Origin: Porpolomopsis calyptriformis
Taxonomy: Eukaryota; Basidiomycota; Agaricomycetes; Agaricales; Hygrophoraceae
Assembly: GCA_951640195.1 (NCBI GenBank)
Contig: OX621169.1
Span: forward strand, 682,001-746,000
Length of the DNA stretch: 64,000 bases
Direction of reading: 5' to 3'
Shown piece by piece: positions 10,599 to 21,300 of the stretch. The translations under genes and the position numbers were made by a program. The notes below the pieces were generated by a model. That model was given only the letters and a program-made list of their open reading frames with translations, had not been told where the DNA came from and did not search any database. Each line of letters opens with the position of its first letter. Position 1 is the stretch's first letter.

Positions 10599-11393
10599 CA
10601 CTACGGGATGGAAAATCACCGATAACCAGTACAAATATCACTGAAAGTCTGAAAAAAAGTGACTAAGTTATTGTAAACAGGACTCGCGTGTATTCAGTGA
10701 GTATCACTCATCACTGCTTAGAAAGTAACTTGATCACTTTATCACTGGAAAACATCTCAAGAAGATTTTGCACGCACTGGCTATCAGTGACTGGTCGACT
10801 CACTGGATAGTCATCTATTGAAACCAACTAACTCACTGATTATTAAAGCTGATCAATTGCACAATTATTGTAAGGTCTACCACAGTGGTAAAGTTCAATT
10901 TGGTCAGCAGCTGGGCTTGGGGGGTCCAGTGGCACTGTGCAAGGGTGCTTGGCTCGATGCAGGCAGTAATCAAAGGTGGGGCATCAACATTGAATGGTAC
11001 AACTATGCATTGATGTCTATGAATAATGTGATGAATATTGTCTAGTGGTTAAGTTGGGTTTTTGTGTGTGTATCCCAAAGTTCGTGAGTTCAAACCCATA
11101 GCAGGGTATTTTAATAAGTCAATGCTAACATGCAACCGACCTGGTGTCCAAATGTGTGGGTATAAGGCTGAGCTATTAAAAACTGTTTTTTCACAATTCT
11201 TTATATTTTATTGCAGTTACTGAGTAACTCGATTGCAGTGAGCAAGTCACTACATTTTAGACAGCAAAACGAGACATTCATTGACTTTTTTATCACTGCT
11301 TTTTCCAGTGACATCGCTGGAAAGTATTCAGCTGTCTGATTACTTTTCAGTGATTTTACACAATGTATTTCAGTGATTTTTCTTCCCGTAGTG
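10599..11393. mobile_element. Non-autonomous CACTA-type MITE
   Basis: A 795-bp element begins CACTACGGGATGGAAAATCAC and ends in its near-perfect inverse (2 mismatches in 21), so it has CACTA...TAGTG termini. It is flanked on both sides by AAAT, a probable target duplication (3 bp is usual for CACTA elements; 4 matching bases are seen here). Both subterminal regions carry many TCACTG/CAGTGA motifs, as expected for transposase binding. It encodes no transposase. It lies between NLR copies 1 and 2 and carries a tRNA-like segment inside. Confidence 0.75.
11035..11110 (+). repeat. tRNA-like SINE head inside the CACTA MITE (relic)
   Basis: TGTCTAGTGGTTAAG resembles an A box and GAGTTCAAACCC a B box, with a TTGGG...CCCAA hairpin between them in the anticodon-arm position. 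The acceptor stem is absent and the anticodon loop too long, so it is not a functional tRNA. An upstream stretch, ACCACAGTGGTAAAG near 10880, may be a second diverged A box. Confidence 0.45.
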
Positions 11394-11494
11394 AAATGCT
11401 ATCAATCATATTTTGAGCGTTTGCCGCCATTATCCATAATTGGAACCCTCAAAGTTGCGCCACCAACTAATTGATTATCACCATTACCTCCATC

Positions 11495-14400
11495 ATGGCC
11501 AGCACGCCTTTGCCGACCACTCAGATTGACCGCAGCGCATTCAACCTTGTCGGCCGTGATTAGTACAACAACCAAACTGTTATTACTAATGTCTATCCGC
11601 AAGGTGAGTTTGGCACTCTATTGAGCTGTCTCGAACGGTCTGCCACTGCGCTCGCAAAAAGCGATATGTATAATGAAAATGACTGAAAAATTCTAGGCGA
11701 ACACCTCCCATATGCCCTTTTTTCTCCCTTCAACTGCAAGGACCGACCGCGATGTTTGGAAGGCACAAGAGTCGAGATTCTTGACCAGATTTTCCACTGG
11801 ATTGGCGTACGCGATTCACAGCCTAGTGCTGATACCGTTTTGGGAGATATTTGTGTCTTTTGGATCAATGGATCGGCTGGGACTGGGAAATCGACGATTG
11901 CTTACTCTGTTGCCGAGGAGTGTAGCACGCATGGCGTCCTTGGCGCGAGCTTCTTCTGCTCGCGAGACGATGCGGATTGCAGCAACCCAAATCTGATCTT
12001 TACCACTATCGCCTACCAGCTCGGAAACTTCAACGCTTTATTCGGAGCGGAGGTTACTCGTGTTATGAAATCAAATCCCGCCATTGGGTATACCACTCCC
12101 CCATATCAACTTCAAGAACTCATCATAAAGCCCCTTCACGCACTCAGAAACTCAATGCCTCGATGCGTTATTGTATTGGATGCACTTGATGAGTGCAAGG
12201 AGGCTGGGATGATCTCAGTGATCTTATCGTCACTCTCTCGTCATGTCGACGAATTATTCCCATTGAAGTTCTTGGTGACAAGCCGGCCGGAAAGCCATAT
12301 TATCACTGTGTTCAAATCAAGCAAGTTGAACCCGGTCACTCGGCGATACGTTTTACACGAAGTGGAATTAAACGTCGTCGAGACTGATATCAAACACTAC
12401 CTGTCGACGGAACTCGCTTCAACGAGAGAGGCCTATCAGATCGAAATCGAATGGCCCTCTGCTGAAGATATCCATTCCCTGACACGGATGTCCTTCGGAC
12501 TTTTCATCTTTGCGTCCACTTCAATGAGGTTCATTCAAGATCGAAACTATTGTGACCCGGAAGATCAACTTAGGCGTCTTCTGTGTAACGCACCCACGAC
12601 GACAGAAGACTCATCTCCGCATTATAATCTTGATCGGTTATACAATCAAGTATTGAACAATGCGTTTCCTAACATATCCCCTACTCTTTCGGATCGACTG
12701 AAGAAGATTCTAGGCACGATCGTTCTCCTCCGAGACCCTCTCTCTCCAGTTTCTCTCGCACGATTACTAGACGTTCCATCACGTACAGTGGGTATGACGC
12801 TGCGTCATCTTCGCTCGGTTATAATGGTGCCAGATGACGATAACAAAGCGATTCGAACTCTCCATCCATCCTTCTTTGACTTTATAACGAATCCAACTCG
12901 ATGTCTGAATCCTAAATTCGTTGTTTACCTGGCAGCCAGCATACTCTACTTGCGCGTGCCTGTCTAGACGTTATGAAAGGGCTGAAGCGAGATATTTGTG
13001 GGATAAGAAATCCGTCGTTGCTTAATATCGAGGTGGACGACCTTCCGACGCGTGTGATGGTTTGCGTTGGACCTGAACTGCAATACGCATGTCGTCACTG
13101 GGCTTGGCACCTGTCAAACGCCACCCTTGACAATCTTGTCGATCTGGTGAACGAGTTTTGTTCGGAATATCTACTGTATTGGGTCGAAGCACTGAGTCTG
13201 ATGGGAGATCTTCGAAATGGCCTTGTTGCATTGGGTGTGGCCCAACAAGCCATTACTGTTCGTTGTTTCCCCTCACGGGAATGCGCAAAACTGATTGAAT
13301 TTGACAGAAAGCAGGCAAAGACCTACCAGATGCAATGAATTTACTTTGTGATTGCGAACGGTTTACCCTCGAATTTTTCTCGGTGATCAGTACTTGCTCC
13401 CTTCAAGTATACCACTCTGCGTTACTGTTCACCCCCGAGAAAGCCTTAATTAAGAAGACGTATAGGAGAGAGTTGGACATTCCGATAAAAGTGTACAATG
13501 GGTTGGATGAGAGATGGAATTCATGCATGCGGACGATAGAAGGACACTGCGACCGGGTATATTCGGTCGGATTTTCCCCCGATGGCACACGTATCGTTTC
13601 TGCATCCTCCGACAACACTGTTCAGCTGTGGGATGCAGTCAGCGGTGCACATCTAAATACATTGAGAGGAAATTCCACTTCAGTCGCATTTTCCCCCGAT
13701 GGTACGCGCATCGTTTCTGGATCTGGCCACCGAACTGTTCGGCTGTGGGACGCAGTCAGCGGTGCACATCTGATCAACTTCATGGGACATTCTGATTGGG
13801 TATATTCGGTCGCATTTTCCTCCGATGGTACACGTATCGTTTCCGGATCCCACGACACCACCGTTCGGCTGTGGGACGCAGTCAGCGGTACACATCTAAA
13901 CACTTTCATGGGTCATTCTGATTCGGTACGTTCAGTGGCATTTTCCCCCAATGGCACCCGTATCGTTTCTGGATCCCACGACAAAACTGTTAAGCTGTGG
14001 GATGTAGTCGGCGGTGCACATCTTAACACTTTCAAGGGACATTCCGATTGGGTAAATTCGGTTACATTTTCCCCCGATGGCACACGTTACATTTCTGCAT
14101 CCTCCGACAAAACAGTTCGGCTGTGGGACACAGTAAGCGGTGCACATCTGAAGGCTTTCATGGGACATCCCTATTCAATGAATTCCCTCGCATTTTCCCC
14201 CGATGGTACATGTATCGTTTTTTCACATGGAGGCCACACTCTTCGGCTGTGGAGTATAGTCAATGATAAACGTCTGAAGAATTTCAACGGACATTCCGAG
14301 TTGGTATCATCGGTTTCATTTTCCCCCGATGGCACGCGTATCATTTCTGGATCCTACGACAAAACCATTCGGCTGTGGGATGCAGTCAGCGGTGCACATC

Positions 14401-14948
14401 TGAACACTTTTATGGGTCATTCCAATCCAGTACTTGCGGTCGGATTTTCCCCCGATGGCGCACGTATCATTTCTGGATCTTATGACAAGACTGTTAAGCT
14501 GTGGGATGTAGTCAGCGGTGCGCATCTCAACACTTTCAAGGGGCATTCCCATTCGGTATATTCGGTCGGATTTTCCCCCGATGGCACACGTATCGTTTCT
14601 GGATCTTATGACAAGACTGTACGGGTGTGGGATGCATTTAGCGGTGCACATCTGAACACCCTTGAAGTGCCCTTCATCAATACCAAATCGATCGCGCGAT
14701 CTTGTAGTTCTTCCGGAAACTCGTTCTCTGCCTGTGGCCTAAATCCAACCAGTCCAATATTTGGTTATATTGCAGAGGACGGTTGGGTGCACTCCCTCAC
14801 TTTGAATCGACGTATTTGTTGGGTTCCGCCCCCTCACAGACCGAGGAAGTTGGCTGCAAACGGAGCTCGTGTAGTTTTTGGCAGAGAGGATGGTCGTGTC
14901 ATTCTTCTTGATTTTACAGGCATAGATGTCTATTTTCATAACCTCTAG
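11495..14948 (+). pseudogene. NACHT-WD40 NOD-like receptor, copy 2 (broken)
   Basis: Tandem paralogue of copy 1 with the same exon plan. Exon 1 (ATG 11495) reads FNLVGRD then TAG (11561-11563) where copies 1 and 3 have CAG. NACHT motifs remain (GSAGTGKST, VIVLDALDE; frame 11756-12967). A 1-nt deletion near 12930, visible against copy 3, shifts the frame; coding resumes at about 12973 and continues through the shared intron into the WD40 frame 13335-14948. There are nine WD40 repeats, one shortened (GNS-TSVAF) and one strongly degenerate (FSHGGHTLRLWSIV). Translation from a later start could give a truncated receptor, but a full one is not possible. Confidence 0.85.
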
Positions 14949-15217
14949 CTTTTTGTCATCATCAAAGGTTTCCCACTTTGCTGTTCGCTGTTATAAACCG
15001 CTTAGAAACATCTGCATAGTATTGCTTTGAGCGCAACTGCTCCGAATTGTGTAATTACAAGGCTGAATGACAGTAAACGCTCACGCCCCCTCTAGAATCG
15101 CGAGTGCAATAGGAGTTCTGCGAGAACTTAATCAACGGATCGCTGATGATAATGCGGAGGATGAGCAAGTGTGACTAAGCTGAGCCTGTTTTGTCCAACG
15201 ACGACGGAAAAAAAAAA

Positions 15218-16596
15218 ATGAATTCATCCGGGTCTGCCAACGGTCGTTCCGTTGGTACAACCAATGGCACATCCTCCCGTACCTCAGATTCACCCTCTTC
15301 ATCTTCACCTGATCCTTATCGTGCCATTCATCCACCATCCCAGTCTCTTCCGAACGGGTATTCACAGTCAGTCAAGCTATCCACCTCTTCCGCACCATCG
15401 ATGTGCTTTGTGAAGCTCATTCATCATCAGGATGCCATACTCATTGCACAATGAAGAAATCGTCAACCACCTGTATCACTCTGGTTATCAATCGGGCGTG
15501 AGTGTCCCTATTTTTTTTTTTAACAAATTCGTCCAACCTCTCAATGATATGCAGAACTATGCAGACACCATCCTCGTAAGCGTACAATTCCCTCTTCTGT
15601 TCGGTATCTCCATTCGAACCTCTCGATCATCCTAGCACGTCCGCCAAAATACTTACGGCCTACATGCTATCGTGCTTTCACGGTCACCCTTCCTTGCTCA
15701 TTTAATGTCGACTTCATCTCAACCAGGCGGGCAACGTACGATATATGTCCCTTTAGACCAGGAACCAGAGGTGACCCAAGAGGTAAAATTGTATTCAGTC
15801 TTGATTCGATCGTTGACACATCACATTCCCCAACTAGGGCTTTGCGATAGGTAAATATTTTCACCTTCTTACGTGTAAACGATTGACATTCGTCCGGGGG
15901 GGGGGGTCTTCTTTTAGCTCTAGGTTATCTCTACTCTTCGGTATCACTAAACCTCATCCGCCCAGAAAATGCACGAGGCGTCCTTGCGGCAGGATGCCTT
16001 TTGGGCGGTATGGAAGAGTTGTGCGAGTACGCGTATGAGGCTTGCACACAGTCCATCACGGTGAACACCATCAACCAGTGGATTGAGTTCGTCGAGAACG
16101 TGCCACCTCCACATCCAGACGGACCTCCGCCCCCTCCCGCGGGCACACCCGCGGCGTGTGTGTTTGGACCATACGCCCAGAGACTGAGACACGAGGTGTT
16201 TTACTTTCTCGTCACCACCCTGCCAAGTGTGCTTGGCGTGAGTGGACAACCATCAGCCCAGCAGGATGTGCCACAGCAGACGGATGATGGTCGTGAAGTA
16301 TTACTCCAGATCTACTCACACGTTCCGTTTGAAATCTTCAAGGCTGCTGTGGAATCGCCCAATTTTCAGATTGGTAGGCTGTTTGTCGTGTGTACGAGGA
16401 TGTCTCTGACCATTCCAAAGGGTCAGATCAGGCTCGGTTCAAGTTTGCTAAAGAGGCGATTGAGATGAGGAAACGTGGGATTGCTCGAGGAGGCGCGGAA
16501 GAGACGGTTGTGCTTGCGTTCGGCAACTTTGGAGGAAGTGCTGTGCACATCACGCGAAAAGTGCGCAAACGGCCGTTGTGGAAGGTGAACTCGTAG
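15218..16596 (+). CDS. BTB/POZ domain protein
   Basis: Seven exons (15218-15357, 15431-15497, 15555-15575, 15636-15782, 15838-15850, 15918-16373, 16421-16596) encode 339 aa. After a Ser-rich N-terminus, the BTB core is seen as YADTILHVRQNTYGLHAIVLSRSPFLAHLM, then TIYVPLDQEP and GFAIALGYLYSSVSL. A proline loop (PPPHPDGPPPPPAG) and a conserved C-terminal half (FKFAKEAIEMRKRGIARGG) follow. BTB proteins of this kind resemble germ-cell-less-type adaptors of cullin-3 ligases; the partner here is unknown. Exons of 21 and 13 nt are unusually small and are easily missed by gene callers. Confidence 0.8.
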
Positions 16597-17055
16597 GACG
16601 ATATTTGTTTGAATTTTTCTGATGGCTGAATAAAAAATATTCAAAAAAAATTTTGTTTTTTTTTTGTTTTTTTTTGTTTTTTTTTTTCTTCGATCGATCA
16701 GGTCCCGGTAAATTCCGAGTTCCGAGATTTATTTTAAACTTTTTAACTCCTGACTTTTGACAGCGACTGTCAGTCCGTCGCCGTCGCTGGCTCGTTGTCA
16801 GTCCTGCGTCCTTAAAGAACGTTTTCTCGACTTGACCTTCACTCTCAACCAACCATTTCTCCCCTCAACTCGACCCCATTCCCTCCCGCGCCCACACATC
16901 TTCCGACCTCGCTTCTCTTCTAGATCCAGCGCCACTATCGATGTGATATTTCCCATGAACTCGGGGCTGGCGCTAATCACGAGAACATGGCGGTTAGTTA
17001 ATAGGAACCACAACAGTTGGCCCTGCTGTATTTAATCGGAAAGAGAACCAAAACA
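16597..17055. other. Intergenic, T-rich homopolymer tracts
   Basis: Starts with alternating long T runs (about 16645-16690), consistent with the 3' end of the BTB gene, then CT-rich sequence that is probably the promoter and leader of the next plus-strand gene. No coding sequence is recognised. Confidence 0.5.
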
Positions 17056-18015
17056 ATGAAAGGAGCGGAAAAAAAAAAAAAAAAAAAACACGACACAAAC
17101 AAAGAAATGGGAAAAACCCAGAACGGCGGCATCATGGTGTGTAACATGTTTCAAGGGCAGCAGGAGGAGCAGCAGCAACAGCAACAGCAATACCACCAGC
17201 CTCAGCCACATCCCTCTCTTCCTCTATATTACCACCCCCACCACCCTCCGAGACACACCCCATCCATGTCCCACTTGCCGAGCACTGATACCGGAACGGG
17301 CACGGGCACAGGCACGGACACCTACGACTTGTACTTCACGGGGAAGGACGACCCACGGGGGTGCGTCGTGATCGGCGAGGACACCAAACCGGTCTATCTC
17401 GTCTTTGAGACGTGCGATATCCCAACGACCAGGACGACGGTGAGTGTACGGCCGTTTCGAGTACTTATCCTCATTCACTTCTCGCAGGTCTATCGAAATC
17501 ATGAAGAAATCGTGGCATTGTTCGACTGGATACCAGGAAACCACTTTGGTCGCGCCGTCATCGGCTCAAAACAAATACCCATGTCCAACCTCGTCATGCC
17601 AGGTTCAACCCAAAAGTGAACTATTATTCACCCAGAAACGAAGAAAAAATCTAAACTAAAACACTCCCCCCCCCCTCTTTTTTATCCAGCGCTCGTATGT
17701 TCTTCTCCGAAGGCACCACGTTCGAGTGGCGGAGACGCTATGAAGACCTAAATTCCTACGACGTACGTGATCGGCCCCCGCCCACACGCACCCCCTCCCC
17801 CTCCCTCCCGTGACAAACAACGTAAATCTCACCCTTCCTCGCAGCTATTCGCATTTCCCAACAAACGGATCGCCAGATTCCGCCGATACGCCCAAGCCAC
17901 CCCAGTAGGACCCTCCCATGGCATGCTACAATACACTTTCAGTCACGATCTATTACTACTCGAAGCCCTGCTTGCTCTCTGTCTCAACCGCTGGATCGAT
18001 TGGCGAGGAATGTAG
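17056..18015 (+). CDS. DUF6593 domain protein
   Basis: Exons end or start at 17439, 17488-17615, 17690-17762 and 17845-18015; coding totals 251 aa from ATG 17056, or 181 aa from ATG 17266, the likelier start because the upstream part is low-complexity (Lys run, Gln run). The order TYDLYFTGKDDPRG, VYLVFETCD, EIVALFDWIPGNHF, RMFFSEGTTFEWRRRYEDL, RIARFRRYAQA matches DUF6593, a basidiomycete family of unknown function with a predicted beta-rich fold. It ends with a hydrophobic Leu-rich C-terminus (HDLLLLEALLALCLNRW). Confidence 0.7.
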
Positions 18016-18337
18016 AATTTAATCTTTCTCTCTTTCGGTCGCTCACTCGCTTTCGTGCAATTTATACTTGGGTTTTTTCAATTTGCATTTATGTTCAGAG
18101 TGTATTTATATGTATAACGGAACAATCATCACGCACTTGTAATCGTAAAAATGAAAAAATGAGAGGAAGAAGAAGAAAGCATACATATTGAATCCACGAT
18201 TGTCGAAAAAAATATACAGATGAGGGGACGGTATCCAATTGGTTGTTGTTGTCCAGACGTGGAGTTGTGGTTGGGGTAATATACGTTGAATATTATTTCG
18301 GTTAAAAAAAAAAAGAAAAAAACGAGGGGGTGGGATA
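18016..18337. other. Convergent intergenic region
   Basis: 322 bp between two genes that converge. AT-rich, with purine-rich and poly-A stretches; no coding sequence recognised. It presumably holds both 3' UTRs. Confidence 0.5.
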
Positions 18338-21300
18338 CTAGTGGTTTCCCATGGAGCCAAGCATGTGCTCCAGCCGTTCCTCGACGGTCCAGTGCATTTC
18401 ATCAGAGTTGAGGGAGGGTGAGTGAGAATGAGAGTGAGAGGGACCTTGAGGTAAAATGTTGAATGACCCAGCGTCCATTCCTTGCGAGAGATTCTCTATC
18501 AAACGACCGATCTGCGCAGGGGAGCTGTAGAAAACCTGCAAACGGTCGTTTTGGACCCCAACCCCATTCGTCATCACACAGCCTCCACTCACCTTCGTGT
18601 CCGGGCGGGATTTGGCTTGAGACTTTTTGCGAGAGAGGAAGGTCGGATGGCCGGCTTTCGTACCATGCTCCTTCACTAATACCTGCACATTGTCACCATG
18701 TGATCCATCGGGCTCGCGCATGGAATATTCCGATGCAAAACTGGTTCGGCTCCCGTAAAATGATTCCGTGTCCTCATCCCGCAATCCGTTCACGATGGAC
18801 CTGTTGCAAACCGTCGTTCATCAAATCGCTTGGGGGATGGGGGGGGGGGGGGGGTGGGGCAAGGGCTTCACAAACCATATCGTTTCTCCATTCGCCATCT
18901 CAACGACTTCTAAGGCAGGGCCCGGTTCGGAACCTGCAACTCCTTCGGGAGCAGATCTCTGTGGTGGCTGGGTGCCCTGAGAATCTGTCCCGACGGACAC
19001 TGCAGGTTTCCCATCCCCAGCATACATTTCGTATCTAAAGACCAGCTCGATAAGGCCTGGTCAACATACTCATTAAACACATCAAGCTTACAGCGAATCA
19101 TATGTCGAACTCGATTTCTCGATAGGTCCTGCGGGGGCAGACTGAGGCATAAGCAGGTTTTCAGCGTGAGACGAAAACGAAGGTGGTAATTGGGGCACTG
19201 GAGGTGAGTTATCCGCCGAGAATCGTCGCCCACTCGGTGGTCGCGAGGGCGGAGGAGTAGGGACACGGTCAATAACCGACCGGCTCGAAATGGAAGCAAC
19301 GCTAGCCGAACGGCGATGCCGTGTGGACTGTGAATGCTTCCGCATTAACACATTAAGATCGATGGTCGATGATTTTGACTCCGAAGGGTATATTATCGTC
19401 CTTCTCACAACCGCATTGAAGGCAGCCGTTCTCTCATCTTGAACTTTACGAGGTCGGCGAGTGGGTTCTCCACTTTTACGAACGGACAACTTGCGGACCA
19501 CATTATCTTCCGGTTGGGTCGAAACCGAGTCCATACTAGGTCTGCCATCGGAAGGAGCCGGAGAGCGAACTCTCTCTGGTACTTTCTGGTCTGGACTGTC
19601 CTGTGAAGCAGAAGTATTATTCCGGGTTAAGGTTGTCCGACCCGACGACCGAACCGGATTTGAACGAGCCAACAGGTCATTCAGAGCAGCTTGATCAAGT
19701 CCAAGATCTGAAGCAGCAGTGAAGAGTTGCGTCAATGCGGAATTTTCCTCCCCATTCGTCTCTGGTGTGCTATGAGGTATCTCCATATGCTCAAGACGGT
19801 TCTGCGGCGGTTGCGGCGGGTGAGGATAGGGTGAACGCATGGCAGCTTCAACCATAGGAGGGACCGATTGAGTTGGCTGCGCCGGATTCCACTCCCGCGC
19901 TGTAGAAGGGGAGATAGGAGGAGGTGCCGTGGACGGACTCTGGGGTGAATGATGGCGCTCTGGTTCCGCATGCGCATCGACCGTACGTGACTTACGGAAA
20001 CGAGCCATGAAACCTTTAAGCCCAGGGCCGGCCGAAGCAGGGGGGCTAGGAACAGGAACCTTGAATCCGCCGGTTTCAGTTGCACTCGCAGCACCCGGAT
20101 CTCCTGGTACTCGTAAACTTGTCGAGTCATAGTTGGCGGTTTGGATCAGCGGTGGAGACTGCGCGACAAAGGGGTATGGGGTTATTTCACCCCCTATAGG
20201 GTTAGGTTTGGCCCTTAGCGTTCCCCTAAGTTTCTTGAAGCGCTGGCTAAGCCTCGACGTCGCTTGAACATTACCAGAAGCCTCGGAAGGCGACCGGAGG
20301 GGTATTGTGTCCACGCTTGTCGAAGCTGAAACGAGCCGAGGGTTGGAAATCTGTGCTGGGCTGATTCGTCGACGGGAAATCGACCCTCCCGTACCGAGCC
20401 GTTCGGATTGAGGCTGAGACGGTGTCCTCTTGAGAGCTAGCATCGCGGCATCGGTTTTTCGTTGAACTTCTCTTGTTATTTGAGTTTCATCCACAGGTGT
20501 TTGGGGAGTCCTCGGCACCGATGCATGTCGAGAAGAAGCATGCCGAGAACTAGGAGGTGAAATCGTGGGTTCCCCAATGGGTTCCGAGAATGAATTACCG
20601 GAGTCGGGGGAAGGAGAATGACTTGGCAGCTCCGCGGAAGATTCTACAACAACTGATGGAGTGGAGGTTGATTGCGAGAGCGAGAGCTTGGCCGGAGGGG
20701 CTTTGCGATCCCGATCTTGTGTGCCAAATAAGGTTTGTGCCAGATCCCTATTACGACGAGAGGTAGGCTCCCGGGGATGGAAACCAGCGACAGGTTTTCC
20801 GTTTTCGGGAATGGGGGACGCGTAAATCAGGGGTGATTGAATGCTATCAACCACCGAGTCGAGCAAAGCGCTCACTTTTGAAGACTTTTCGGCGTTGTGT
20901 GAAGATGTGTTGTGCATATGGGATAGTGGGCTCACCACCTTACCCAGGAGAGGTTGAGAGAGAGGAGGATATGAAACGTAAAAGTAGTACACACCTTCGC
21001 TTCTCGGCCATTGAGTGAATAATTCGATTGAGAAGTTGACGGTCTCCGCCTTCTGAGGGATGGAGCACGATCCCGGAGGTCTGGTGTGGCAGTCTTTGCG
21101 AGGGCCGCACCAACGAGTTTTTCTTGTATAGCTATGAAATCAGACTTGGTCAGACCAGCATATCTTTCAATGACGGCCTCTGCATCCCAAGACTCTTCCT
21201 GGGGATCACCAGGAGTCGCGGAACTTGAGTTGTCGGCGGTAGCGATCTCATGCCAGACAGATTGGGGACTGTCGACGCCGTTGAACATGTTGAAGGTTCG

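Noticed and set aside
13520..14660. CRISPR-like regularly spaced repeats
   Set aside because: The 126-bp periodicity is contiguous coding for WD40 repeats in a eukaryote, without unique spacers or cas genes.
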